Shown here piece after piece: positions 1-6,223 of a stretch of 9,774 nucleotides of DNA (positions are counted from its first letter, which is position 1; every line of letters starts with the position of its first letter). Made by a program: the position numbers and the translations under genes. Origin of the DNA: DASPKO01 sp035628055. Its GTDB lineage: Bacteria; Planctomycetota; Phycisphaerae; Phycisphaerales; UBA1924. The notes beneath the pieces were generated by a model. The model was not told where the DNA came from. It searched no databases and saw only the letters and a list, made by a program, of their open reading frames with translations. The stretch covers positions 1-9,774 of the forward strand of contig DASPKO010000180.1 of the NCBI GenBank assembly GCA_035628055.1, written 5' to 3'.

Positions 1-1079
1 GTGGCCAGGGCGATGGCCCCGGAGTCGGCGTTGAAGTTCTCCCGGAAATAGAAGTGCCCGGAGAGCTCCCCGCCGAAGACGGCCCCGTGCTCGGCGAGCG
101 CCTGCTTCATGAACACGTGCCCGACGCGCGAGCGGATGGCCCTCCCGCCCGCTCTGGCGACCTCCTCGGCGAGGGCCCGCGTGGAACGAAGGTCATACAC
201 CACCGCCGCACCCGGACTCCGCGCGAGGAACTGCCGTGCCAGCACCCCGGTGAGCAGGTCGCAGCCGACCACTTCGCCCCGCTCGTCCACCGCCACGCAC
301 CGGTCCGCGTCGCCGTCGAAGCAGACCCCCAGGTCGGCCTTTTCGACCACCACGCGCTGGCGGAGCTGGGTGAGATTGGCTATCACCAGGGGATTGGGCT
401 CGTGTGCGAACTCGCCGCGCGTGTTGTCGAAGTTGAGCTCGACGATCTCCAGCCCGGCGACCGCCGAACCCCGCTTGCCGAAGAGCTTGGGGACCATCGT
501 GCCCGCCATCCCGTTGCTGGCATCGATCACCACGCGCAGCTTCTTGCGCGGGGGAAGGTCCAGGAAGGCGCGCACGTGCCGCGTGTAGGCCGACCACAGG
601 TCGCGCTGCTCGACCGTGCCCCCCTGGGGGACCAGCGTGAGCTTGTCCACGGTGGCGGCGAACTTCCGGACCTCGGCCAGGCCCGTGGTCTCGCCGACCG
701 GCTTGCCCCTGCGCTTGGAGACCTTGAAGCCGTTGTACTGCGGCGGGTTGTGGCTCGCGGTCGTCATCACCCCGCCGGCGCAGTCGAGGTGGTTGATCGC
801 GAAGGTCACGAACGGCGTGTCCACGAGCCCGACGTCGATGACGTTCCCCCCGTGGTCGTTGATGCCCTGGATGAGCGCCTTGGCCAGCGAGGGGCTGCTC
901 TTGCGCATGTCGCGGCCTACGACGATGTTGCGCATCATCGGCGTGGTCTCCCCGGCGTGCTTGGCGTCCTGGAGCAGAAAGCGCGAGCACCCGTACCCGA
1001 TCTGCCAGGCCATCTGCTCATTGAGCGGGTCCGGGTAGGTGCCGCGAACGTCGTACGCCTTGAAGACCTTGCCGAGCAT
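1..1079 (-). CDS. Phosphomannomutase/phosphoglucomutase (alpha-D-phosphohexomutase family), 3' end cut by window
   Basis: This enzyme interconverts hexose 6-phosphates and hexose 1-phosphates (mannose and/or glucose), supplying precursors for GDP-mannose, LPS and other glycans; it is cytosolic. About 359 codons are visible. The N-terminus MLGKVFKAYDVRG is typical of the family. The phosphoserine loop TTASHNPPQYNG places the catalytic serine at residue 109. The metal loop DGDADR is at 255-260 and the sugar-binding GELSGH at 337-342. Family members are usually about 450-465 aa, so roughly 100 residues, mainly the phosphate-binding domain IV, lie beyond the left edge. The ATG at 1079-1077 is chosen because it immediately precedes the conserved N-terminus and no in-frame start is seen just upstream. 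No clear Shine-Dalgarno sequence precedes it. The gene is divergent from ogt. The motifs do not decide between ManB, AlgC and Pgm specificity, so no symbol is given. Confidence 0.93.
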   Translation of the reverse strand, partial: MLGKVFKAYDVRGTYPDPLNEQMAWQIGYGCSRFLLQDAKHAGETTPMMRNIVVGRDMRKSSPSLAKALIQGINDHGGNVIDVGLVDTPFVTFAINHLDCAGGVMTTASHNPPQYNGFKVSKRRGKPVGETTGLAEVRKFAATVDKLTLVPQGGTVEQRDLWSAYTRHVRAFLDLPPRKKLRVVIDASNGMAGTMVPKLFGKRGSAVAGLEIVELNFDNTRGEFAHEPNPLVIANLTQLRQRVVVEKADLGVCFDGDADRCVAVDERGEVVGCDLLTGVLARQFLARSPGAAVVYDLRSTRALAEEVARAGGRAIRSRVGHVFMKQALAEHGAVFGGELSGHFYFRENFNADSGAIALA

Positions 1080-1270
1080 GGAGGTTTTTCCGTCGGTGCG
1101 TGCCGGGCCGGCCCGGGTGATGAGGCCGCTGGAGCGAGCAAGCGTAGCCGCAGGGCCAAAAACGGCAATCAGGCCCCGAGAGTGTTGCCGGATCCGTGTC
1201 CGCTTCGCTTCTCACCTTCGATAGACTCGGAGGCGTGAAATCCGCCCCGAGCTGTCCCAATCCCCCGACC
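1080..1270. other. Divergent intergenic region between phosphohexomutase and ogt
   Basis: About 190 bp separate two divergent genes, so promoters for both should lie here. I see no convincing pair of -35 and -10 boxes. A perfect 14-bp GC-only palindrome (CCGGGCCGGCCCGG) lies at 1103-1116, 24-37 bp upstream of the mutase start. A strong Shine-Dalgarno-like CGGAGG at 1228-1233 sits only 1 nt before a GTG at 1235, which is in frame with ogt. No small gene is evident. Confidence 0.4.
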
Positions 1271-1834
1271 ATGACCCTCCGGACGTTCCCGACTCCCCTC
1301 GGCGAGATGGTCGCCGGCGCCTGTCCGGGAGGCCTCTGCCTGCTGGAGTTCAAGACCCGCAGGGCGCTGCCGGGAGAGGTCGCCGAGCTGGAGCGGCTGC
1401 TCCCGACGATGCGACCGGGCCCGGCTCCCATCGACCCCGCCCCTGACGTCGCGGACCATCTCGACGCGGCGGAGCGCCAGCTCGCCGAGTACTTCGCCGG
1501 CACGCGCCGCGTCTTCGATATTCCCCTGGTCACTCCCGGCACGCCCTTCGAGCGGGCCGTGTGGGCCGGGCTCCTGGCGATCCCGTTCGGGGCCACGCGG
1601 TCGTACGGCTCTCTCGCGGCCGGGCTCGGCAAGCCGGGGGGCATGCGCGCCGTGGGCCGCGCCAACGGCCGCAATCGCATCAGCATCGTGGTCCCGTGCC
1701 ATCGGGTGATCGAGACCGGCGGCGACCTGGGCGGCTATGGCGGAGGGCTGGAGCGCAAGCGCTGGCTCCTCGACCATGAGCGCGGGCTCGCACCGGAGCG
1801 ATCGACGCCACTCTTCGGTCTCGCCAGCGCCTGA
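1271..1834 (+). CDS. ogt: Methylated-DNA--protein-cysteine S-methyltransferase (O6-alkylguanine repair)
   Basis: This suicide repair protein transfers the alkyl group from O6-alkylguanine in DNA to its own cysteine. It is 187 aa from ATG 1271, normal for Ogt-type proteins. An N-terminal ribonuclease-H-like domain begins with the sequence TFPTPLGEM. The C-terminal DNA-binding domain carries RAVGRANGRN (126-135), where arginine 126 should be the helix arginine that flips the base. The active site PCHRVI is at 142-147 with acceptor Cys143, followed by GGYGGGLERKRWLL. The ATG at 1271 matches the usual family start but has no Shine-Dalgarno. In-frame GTG codons at 1196 and 1235 would add 25 or 12 residues of unfamily-like sequence. 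The residue after Asn135 is Arg where most homologues have Pro. No Ada-type regulatory domain is present. The stop is 13 bp from the stop of the convergent thpR. Confidence 0.93.
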   Translation: MTLRTFPTPLGEMVAGACPGGLCLLEFKTRRALPGEVAELERLLPTMRPGPAPIDPAPDVADHLDAAERQLAEYFAGTRRVFDIPLVTPGTPFERAVWAGLLAIPFGATRSYGSLAAGLGKPGGMRAVGRANGRNRISIVVPCHRVIETGGDLGGYGGGLERKRWLLDHERGLAPERSTPLFGLASA

Positions 1835-1847
1835 GTCCGGGCGCGGC

Positions 1848-2402
1848 TCATCCGGCCAGATCGAAGCGCTCCAGCTCGGCGTGCACCGCCCCGCCCGGAC
1901 GGAGCTGGCTGCGCACGAGCGCGACGTGGGCCAGGGTGAACGCCCGCGCCGGAAGAGCCGCCCGCACCCGGCGTCCGCCCCCGCCGAACCGGCAGAGGGT
2001 CATGTGCGGCAGGAACGCGGCGCCGCCGCGTCGGCCGCCGCCGGGGCCCAGTCGCTGGGCCAGCCGCGCGGTCAGTTCCAGCAGGGCGCCCGGCGCGCTG
2101 GTGCGCACCGCCACCAGGCGCGCGGGGCCCTTCTCCGGCAGTGAGATGAGGGCCTCGGTCGTGAGCTCGATCGGCGCGAGGCCCGCGACCGCGCGCCCGA
2201 TCGACTCACGCACGCCGTCGAGTTCCCGCGGGCGGACCGGCCCGATGAAGCGCAGCGTCAGGTGGACCTGCTCGGGCGGCACCATCCGTCCACCCTCCGG
2301 CGCCAGCCCCTCCAGAGCGGCGACGAGCTCGCGCGCCAGCTCGATGGGCGGATAGCCGGCGACGAACAGCCGCAGCGGCTGGCTCGGGGAGGGTCGGGGC
2401 AT
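1848..2402 (-). CDS. thpR: RNA 2',3'-cyclic phosphodiesterase (2H/LigT family)
   Basis: Enzymes of this family open 2',3'-cyclic phosphate ends of RNA and were first known as 2'-5' RNA ligases; the role in vivo is not well defined. The protein is 184 aa, the normal length. The two HxTx catalytic motifs are both present: HLTL at 47-50, followed by RFIG, and HMTL at 133-136, preceded by FLP. The start LRLFVAGYPP corresponds to the family's RLFVAI-type first strand. The ATG lies directly after the TAG stop of the upstream glycosyltransferase, with no bases between. A good Shine-Dalgarno GGAGAG (minus strand, 2412-2417) sits 9 nt upstream inside that gene, so translation is probably coupled. The C-terminal half is rich in Gly and Arg, with a GGGRRGGA stretch at 121-128 before the second HxTx. 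Confidence 0.93.
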   Translation of the reverse strand: MPRPSPSQPLRLFVAGYPPIELARELVAALEGLAPEGGRMVPPEQVHLTLRFIGPVRPRELDGVRESIGRAVAGLAPIELTTEALISLPEKGPARLVAVRTSAPGALLELTARLAQRLGPGGGRRGGAAFLPHMTLCRFGGGGRRVRAALPARAFTLAHVALVRSQLRPGGAVHAELERFDLAG

Positions 2403-3506
2403 CTAGGCTCGCTCTCCGGTCAGCACCGCGCGGGGCCCATCGACCGGCGGACCGGACGGCGCCCCGCGCCGGCACGCCAGCTCGCGCCCCGCGGCCTCGA
2501 GCACCGCGTCCACGGGTATCCGGTCCATCATCGCCCGGCCGGCGGCCTCGTCCTTGTGGTCCGCCACGTCGCCGGCCCGGCGCACCTGCAGGACCGACGC
2601 CTCGCGCCCGTAGGGCCCCACCAGCGCGGCGTCCGTCGGGCCATAGAGCCCGACGAGCGGCCGGCCCAGCCCCACGGCCATGTGCAGCGCCGCGGAATCG
2701 TTGGCGACGACCAGCGCCGCCTCATGCATGATCGCCATGAGGCCGCCCACGCTCGTCCGCCCCACCAGGTCCACCACCCGCGCGTCGCGCGCCGCCAGAT
2801 CCAGCAGCGGCCCGCACTGCGCGCGCTCGCCCGCGCCGCCCACCACCAGCACGCCGGACACGTCGCCTCGGTCCAACAGGCGCCGCGCCAGCTCGGCGAA
2901 GCGCTCCGCGCGCCACCGCTTGCCCGGCCACCGGGAGGTGGGCGCCAGCACGGCGTAAGGTCCGCGCCCGGCGCGGCCCTCGGCGCGGACCGCGTCGAGC
3001 TCCGCCGGGGGCGGATACAGCCGCAGGTCCCGGACCGGTTCGACCCCGAGATGCTCGACCAGGCGCAGGGCCCGATCGACGGCGTGGAGGGACCTCCGGG
3101 GCGCCCGCACCCGCTCATTGATCCAGAGCCAGCCCAGCTCGCGCGCATCGGCGTATCCGACGCGCCGGGGCGCCCGCGTCGCCGCCGCGAACAGGGCGCT
3201 CCGCGCCAGCCCCTGACAGTCCAGCACCAGCTCGTAGCGGCGCCGGGCCAGGCCGCGCTGGAACCCCGCGAGCCGGCGCGCGGCGCCGGGGCTGCGCCAC
3301 CAGGCCGCGAGGTCCGACCGCGGGAACTCGACCACGCCGCTGAGGGCCGGGTGGTGGCGCACGGCGTCGGCGAAGGTGTCGCGCACCAGCCAGTCGATGA
3401 CCGCCCCGGGCCACGCGCGGCGCATGCTGGCGAGCACCGGAACGCTCCGGCACACGTCCCCCAGAGCGCTCGGGCGAATGATCAGCACCCGCTGGGGGCT
3501 CGGCAT
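2403..3506 (-). CDS. Glycosyltransferase family 9 (LPS heptosyltransferase-like)
   Basis: GT9 enzymes (WaaC, WaaF, WaaQ types) transfer heptose from ADP-heptose to the lipid A-Kdo core on the inner face of the cytoplasmic membrane. The protein is 367 aa, normal for the family. The N-terminal GT-B domain starts VLIIRPSALGDV (7-18); Asp17 aligns with the catalytic aspartate of heptosyltransferases. The C-terminal domain has the nucleotide-sugar motifs PTSRWPGKRW (189-198) and NDSAALHMAVGLGRP (269-283), followed by GLYGPTD. The ATG at 3506 is chosen because the conserved beta strand begins six residues later; an open extension to 3578 adds 24 residues without family character. No good Shine-Dalgarno is seen. 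The start codon lies in a 12-bp palindrome. The gene is upstream of and abuts thpR and is divergent from glgP. Donor and acceptor cannot be told from the sequence, so no symbol is assigned. Confidence 0.9.
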   Translation of the reverse strand: MPSPQRVLIIRPSALGDVCRSVPVLASMRRAWPGAVIDWLVRDTFADAVRHHPALSGVVEFPRSDLAAWWRSPGAARRLAGFQRGLARRRYELVLDCQGLARSALFAAATRAPRRVGYADARELGWLWINERVRAPRRSLHAVDRALRLVEHLGVEPVRDLRLYPPPAELDAVRAEGRAGRGPYAVLAPTSRWPGKRWRAERFAELARRLLDRGDVSGVLVVGGAGERAQCGPLLDLAARDARVVDLVGRTSVGGLMAIMHEAALVVANDSAALHMAVGLGRPLVGLYGPTDAALVGPYGREASVLQVRRAGDVADHKDEAAGRAMMDRIPVDAVLEAAGRELACRRGAPSGPPVDGPRAVLTGERA

Positions 3507-3592
3507 CGCGCGATGGTATCGCCCGGTCCGGCTGGTCGGTGCGCACTCCGGCCCGACCGACCCCCGGCCCCCGGGCAACTAGGATGGCCGCG
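3507..3592. other. Divergent intergenic region between glycosyltransferase and glgP
   Basis: This gap of about 86 bp must hold the start signals for both divergent genes. At the glycosyltransferase end, the perfect 12-bp palindrome CATCGCGCGATG (3504-3515) includes the start codon, and an overlapping imperfect repeat GCGAT-GGT-ATCGC spans 3510-3522. At the glgP end, AGG at 3581-3583 and the following ATGG form a Shine-Dalgarno-like patch. No canonical -10 or -35 boxes stand out. Confidence 0.4.
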
Positions 3593-6223
3593 ATGCCAGA
3601 CCCCACGATCGCCCTGGCGGCCTCGCGGCTCCCCGACGCGCTCGCGCCGCTGGCGCGGATCGCCTACGACCTGTGGTTCTCGTTCAGCCGCACCGCCCAG
3701 GACATCTTCCGCGAGATCGACCCGGAGCGCTGGGAGCACTCGGGGCACAACCCCGTCGCCGTGCTCGCCGGGCTCGGGCCCGACCGCATCGCCCGCCTCG
3801 CCGCCGACCGCGGGTTCGCGGCCCGCGTGGCCGAGCTGGCGGTCGAGCACGCGGCATTGCTGGGCGCCCGCGCCCGCTGCCACCCCGAGAGCGGCGAGCC
3901 CGAGGCGGCCCCCCGCGGGTTTCAGGCCGCCTACTTCTGCGCCGAGTTCGGGCTGGCGCGGTGCCTGCCGGTGTACTGCGGCGGCCTGGGCCTCCTCGCG
4001 GGCGATCACCTCAAGTCCGCGGCCGAGCTGGGCGTGCCCCTCGTGGGCGTGGGCCTGCTCTACGCTCACGGCTACTTCCGCCAGCGCCTCGACGAGCACG
4101 GGACGCAGCACGAGGACTCGCCACGCCTGGACCTCGACCGGCTTCCCCTGCGTCGGGCTCTGGACCACGCCAGCGGCAGCCAGCTCGTGATCCACCTGGA
4201 CATGCCGGGCCGGCGCGTCGCGGCGGCCATCTGGCGGGCCGACGTCGGCCCCGTGCGGCTGTACCTCCTCGACACCGACGTGCCCGACAACGCGGCTGGG
4301 GACCGGGGCATCACCAGCAATCTCTACCTGGGCGACCACGTGCGCCGCATCGAGCAGGAGCTCGTGCTGGGCGTCGGGGGCGTGCGGGCCCTGCGGGCCG
4401 CGGGGGAGGAGCCCACCGTCTTTCACATGAACGAGGGGCACGCGGCCTTCCTGGCCCTCGAGCGCGTGCGCGAGCTGCGCGCCGCGAATCCCGGCCTGAG
4501 CTTCGACCAGGTCCGCGAGGCCGTCGCCGCCGGGAACGTCTTCACCACCCACACCCCCCTTCCCGCCGGGATCGACCGCTTCGACCCGGCCCTGGTGAGC
4601 AGCTACCTGGGCGCCGGCGAGGATGGCGGGCTGACGGCGGGTATCGGCCTGGACACCGAGGGGCTGCTGGCCCTCGGCCGCGAGAACGTCTTCGACCGCA
4701 ACGAGCACTTCTCCATGGCCGTGCTCGCGCTCCGCACCTCGCGCCAGGCCAACGGTGTCTCGCGCCTGCACGGGCACGTCTCGCGCGGGATGTGGGGACG
4801 GCTCTGGCCGCATGTGCGGGAAGCGGACATCCCCATCGGGCATGTGACCAACGGGGTGCACGTGCGCTCCTGGCTGGGTCCGGAGATGGCCGAGCTCTAC
4901 GAGCGGCATCTGGGCCCGGGCTTCCTGGCACGCCCCGACGAGCCGTCCGCGTGGGGGCCGATCGCGGACATCCCCGACGCGGCGCTCTGGCGGGCGCGCT
5001 CCCGCGCCCGCGCACGCCTGGTCGAGTTCGCGCGGGCCCGGCTGGCCGCGTCGCCGCTCGCCCGGGACACCGTCCCGTCGGACGTGCTCGACGACGAGGC
5101 CCTGACGATCGGGTTCGCCCGGCGCTTCGCCCCGTACAAGCGGGCCACGTTGCTCTTCCGCGACCCCGCGCGTCTCGCCCGCCTGCTCCTGCATCCCCGT
5201 CGGCCCGTTCAACTCCTCCTGGCCGGAAAGGCCCACCCCGGCGACGAGACGGGCAAGGGGTTCATCCGCCAGATCGTCGAGATCACGCGCGCCCACGGCC
5301 TGGGGCGCCGCGTCGTGTTCCTCGAGGACTACGACATCGGCATCGCCGCCGAGCTGGTCGCCGGCGTCGACGTCTGGCTGAACAATCCTGTGCGCGGGCT
5401 CGAGGCCTCGGGCACGTCGGGCATGAAGGCCGCGCTCAACGGCGTCATCAACTGCTCCATCCCCGACGGCTGGTGGGACGAGGCCCATGAGCCGGAGCTC
5501 GGCTTCGCGTTCGGGCACGCGTCGGGCGCCGACGAGCCGGGGGACTCGGACCGGTCCCCCGAGCAGCGCGACGACGACCAGAGCCGGGCGCTCTTCGAGG
5601 TGCTCGAGACCGAGGTCGTCCCCGAGTTCTACGCGCGGTCACAGGCCCCCGGCTCCGACGAGCCGCTCCCGCGGCAATGGCTGGAGCGGATGAAGCGCTC
5701 CATCGCCGCCCTGGCCCCGCGCTTCACCACCCACCGCATGGTCGCCCAGTACGCGCGCGAGCTGTACTACCCCGCGCACCACGGGGCCGCGAGGCTGGGC
5801 GCCGACGGCCTGCGCGCCGCCCGGGAGCTCTCGGACCACATCGACCGCTACCGCGCCCTGTGGCCGGGCGTGCGGATCGAGCGAGCCGGTCTCCAACCCG
5901 GGGGCGGGAGCCCGCCGCGCCTGCGCGCCGTGGCCGAGGTGGCCCTGGGAACGCTCGACCCGTGCGAGGTGCAGGTGCAGCTCGTGCCCGCGCGCGGCAC
6001 CGGTGACGAGCGCGCCGTGCCCCTGCGCCTCGAGGCGGCGCTGGGCCTGGGACGCCACCGCTACGGCGCGCTCGTGCCCGGGCCCCAGGCCGTCGGCGAG
6101 GCCGGCGCTCACGTCCGGGTCCTCCCGCACGACACCAGCCTCATGACGCCGTTCGTTCCCGGCCTGATCACGATCCGCCAGCTCGACGAGCCCCACTCGG
6201 CGCACTCGGTGGTCCATGCCTGA
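3593..6223 (+). CDS. glgP: Alpha-glucan (glycogen/maltodextrin) phosphorylase, GT35
   Basis: This PLP-dependent enzyme cleaves alpha-1,4-glucan with phosphate to give glucose 1-phosphate in the cytosol. The 876-aa protein fits the bacterial subfamily that carries an N-terminal DUF3417-type domain (about residues 10-110, with LAPLARIAYDLWFSFS). Catalytic-domain motifs follow: YFCAEFGL (114-121), GDHLKSAAELG (137-147), NEGHAAF (280-286), FTTHTPLPAGIDRF (317-330), FARRFAPYKRA (508-518), GKAHPGDETGKG (545-556) and EASGTSGMKAALNG, with the PLP-binding lysine at 612. A beta-rich C-terminal tail (about 755-876) ends the protein. ATG 3593 is preceded by AGGATGG at 3581-3587; ATG 3584 would add three residues and is also possible. 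Positions that are usually conserved differ in places: GTQ for GWQ near 175, and NNPVRGLEAS where NTPRRPLEAS is common. The stop overlaps the start of the next gene by 8 bp. Confidence 0.95.
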   Translation: MPDPTIALAASRLPDALAPLARIAYDLWFSFSRTAQDIFREIDPERWEHSGHNPVAVLAGLGPDRIARLAADRGFAARVAELAVEHAALLGARARCHPESGEPEAAPRGFQAAYFCAEFGLARCLPVYCGGLGLLAGDHLKSAAELGVPLVGVGLLYAHGYFRQRLDEHGTQHEDSPRLDLDRLPLRRALDHASGSQLVIHLDMPGRRVAAAIWRADVGPVRLYLLDTDVPDNAAGDRGITSNLYLGDHVRRIEQELVLGVGGVRALRAAGEEPTVFHMNEGHAAFLALERVRELRAANPGLSFDQVREAVAAGNVFTTHTPLPAGIDRFDPALVSSYLGAGEDGGLTAGIGLDTEGLLALGRENVFDRNEHFSMAVLALRTSRQANGVSRLHGHVSRGMWGRLWPHVREADIPIGHVTNGVHVRSWLGPEMAELYERHLGPGFLARPDEPSAWGPIADIPDAALWRARSRARARLVEFARARLAASPLARDTVPSDVLDDEALTIGFARRFAPYKRATLLFRDPARLARLLLHPRRPVQLLLAGKAHPGDETGKGFIRQIVEITRAHGLGRRVVFLEDYDIGIAAELVAGVDVWLNNPVRGLEASGTSGMKAALNGVINCSIPDGWWDEAHEPELGFAFGHASGADEPGDSDRSPEQRDDDQSRALFEVLETEVVPEFYARSQAPGSDEPLPRQWLERMKRSIAALAPRFTTHRMVAQYARELYYPAHHGAARLGADGLRAARELSDHIDRYRALWPGVRIERAGLQPGGGSPPRLRAVAEVALGTLDPCEVQVQLVPARGTGDERAVPLRLEAALGLGRHRYGALVPGPQAVGEAGAHVRVLPHDTSLMTPFVPGLITIRQLDEPHSAHSVVHA

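Noticed and set aside
54..1238. Long open frame (394 codons) on the plus strand over the phosphohexomutase gene
   Set aside because: It is antisense to a gene with clear catalytic motifs. Its translation is rich in Arg, Ala, Gly, Pro and His with no recognisable domain, as expected from high-GC shadow frames.
2262..4190. 642-codon plus-strand frame spanning the glycosyltransferase, the divergent gap and the start of glgP
   Set aside because: It covers parts of two real genes in wrong frames, ignores gene boundaries and has no domain features.
3482..5518. 678-codon open frame on the minus strand across glgP
   Set aside because: It lies opposite the conserved glgP reading frame and shows no motif. 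Stop codons are rare on the opposite strand at this GC content.
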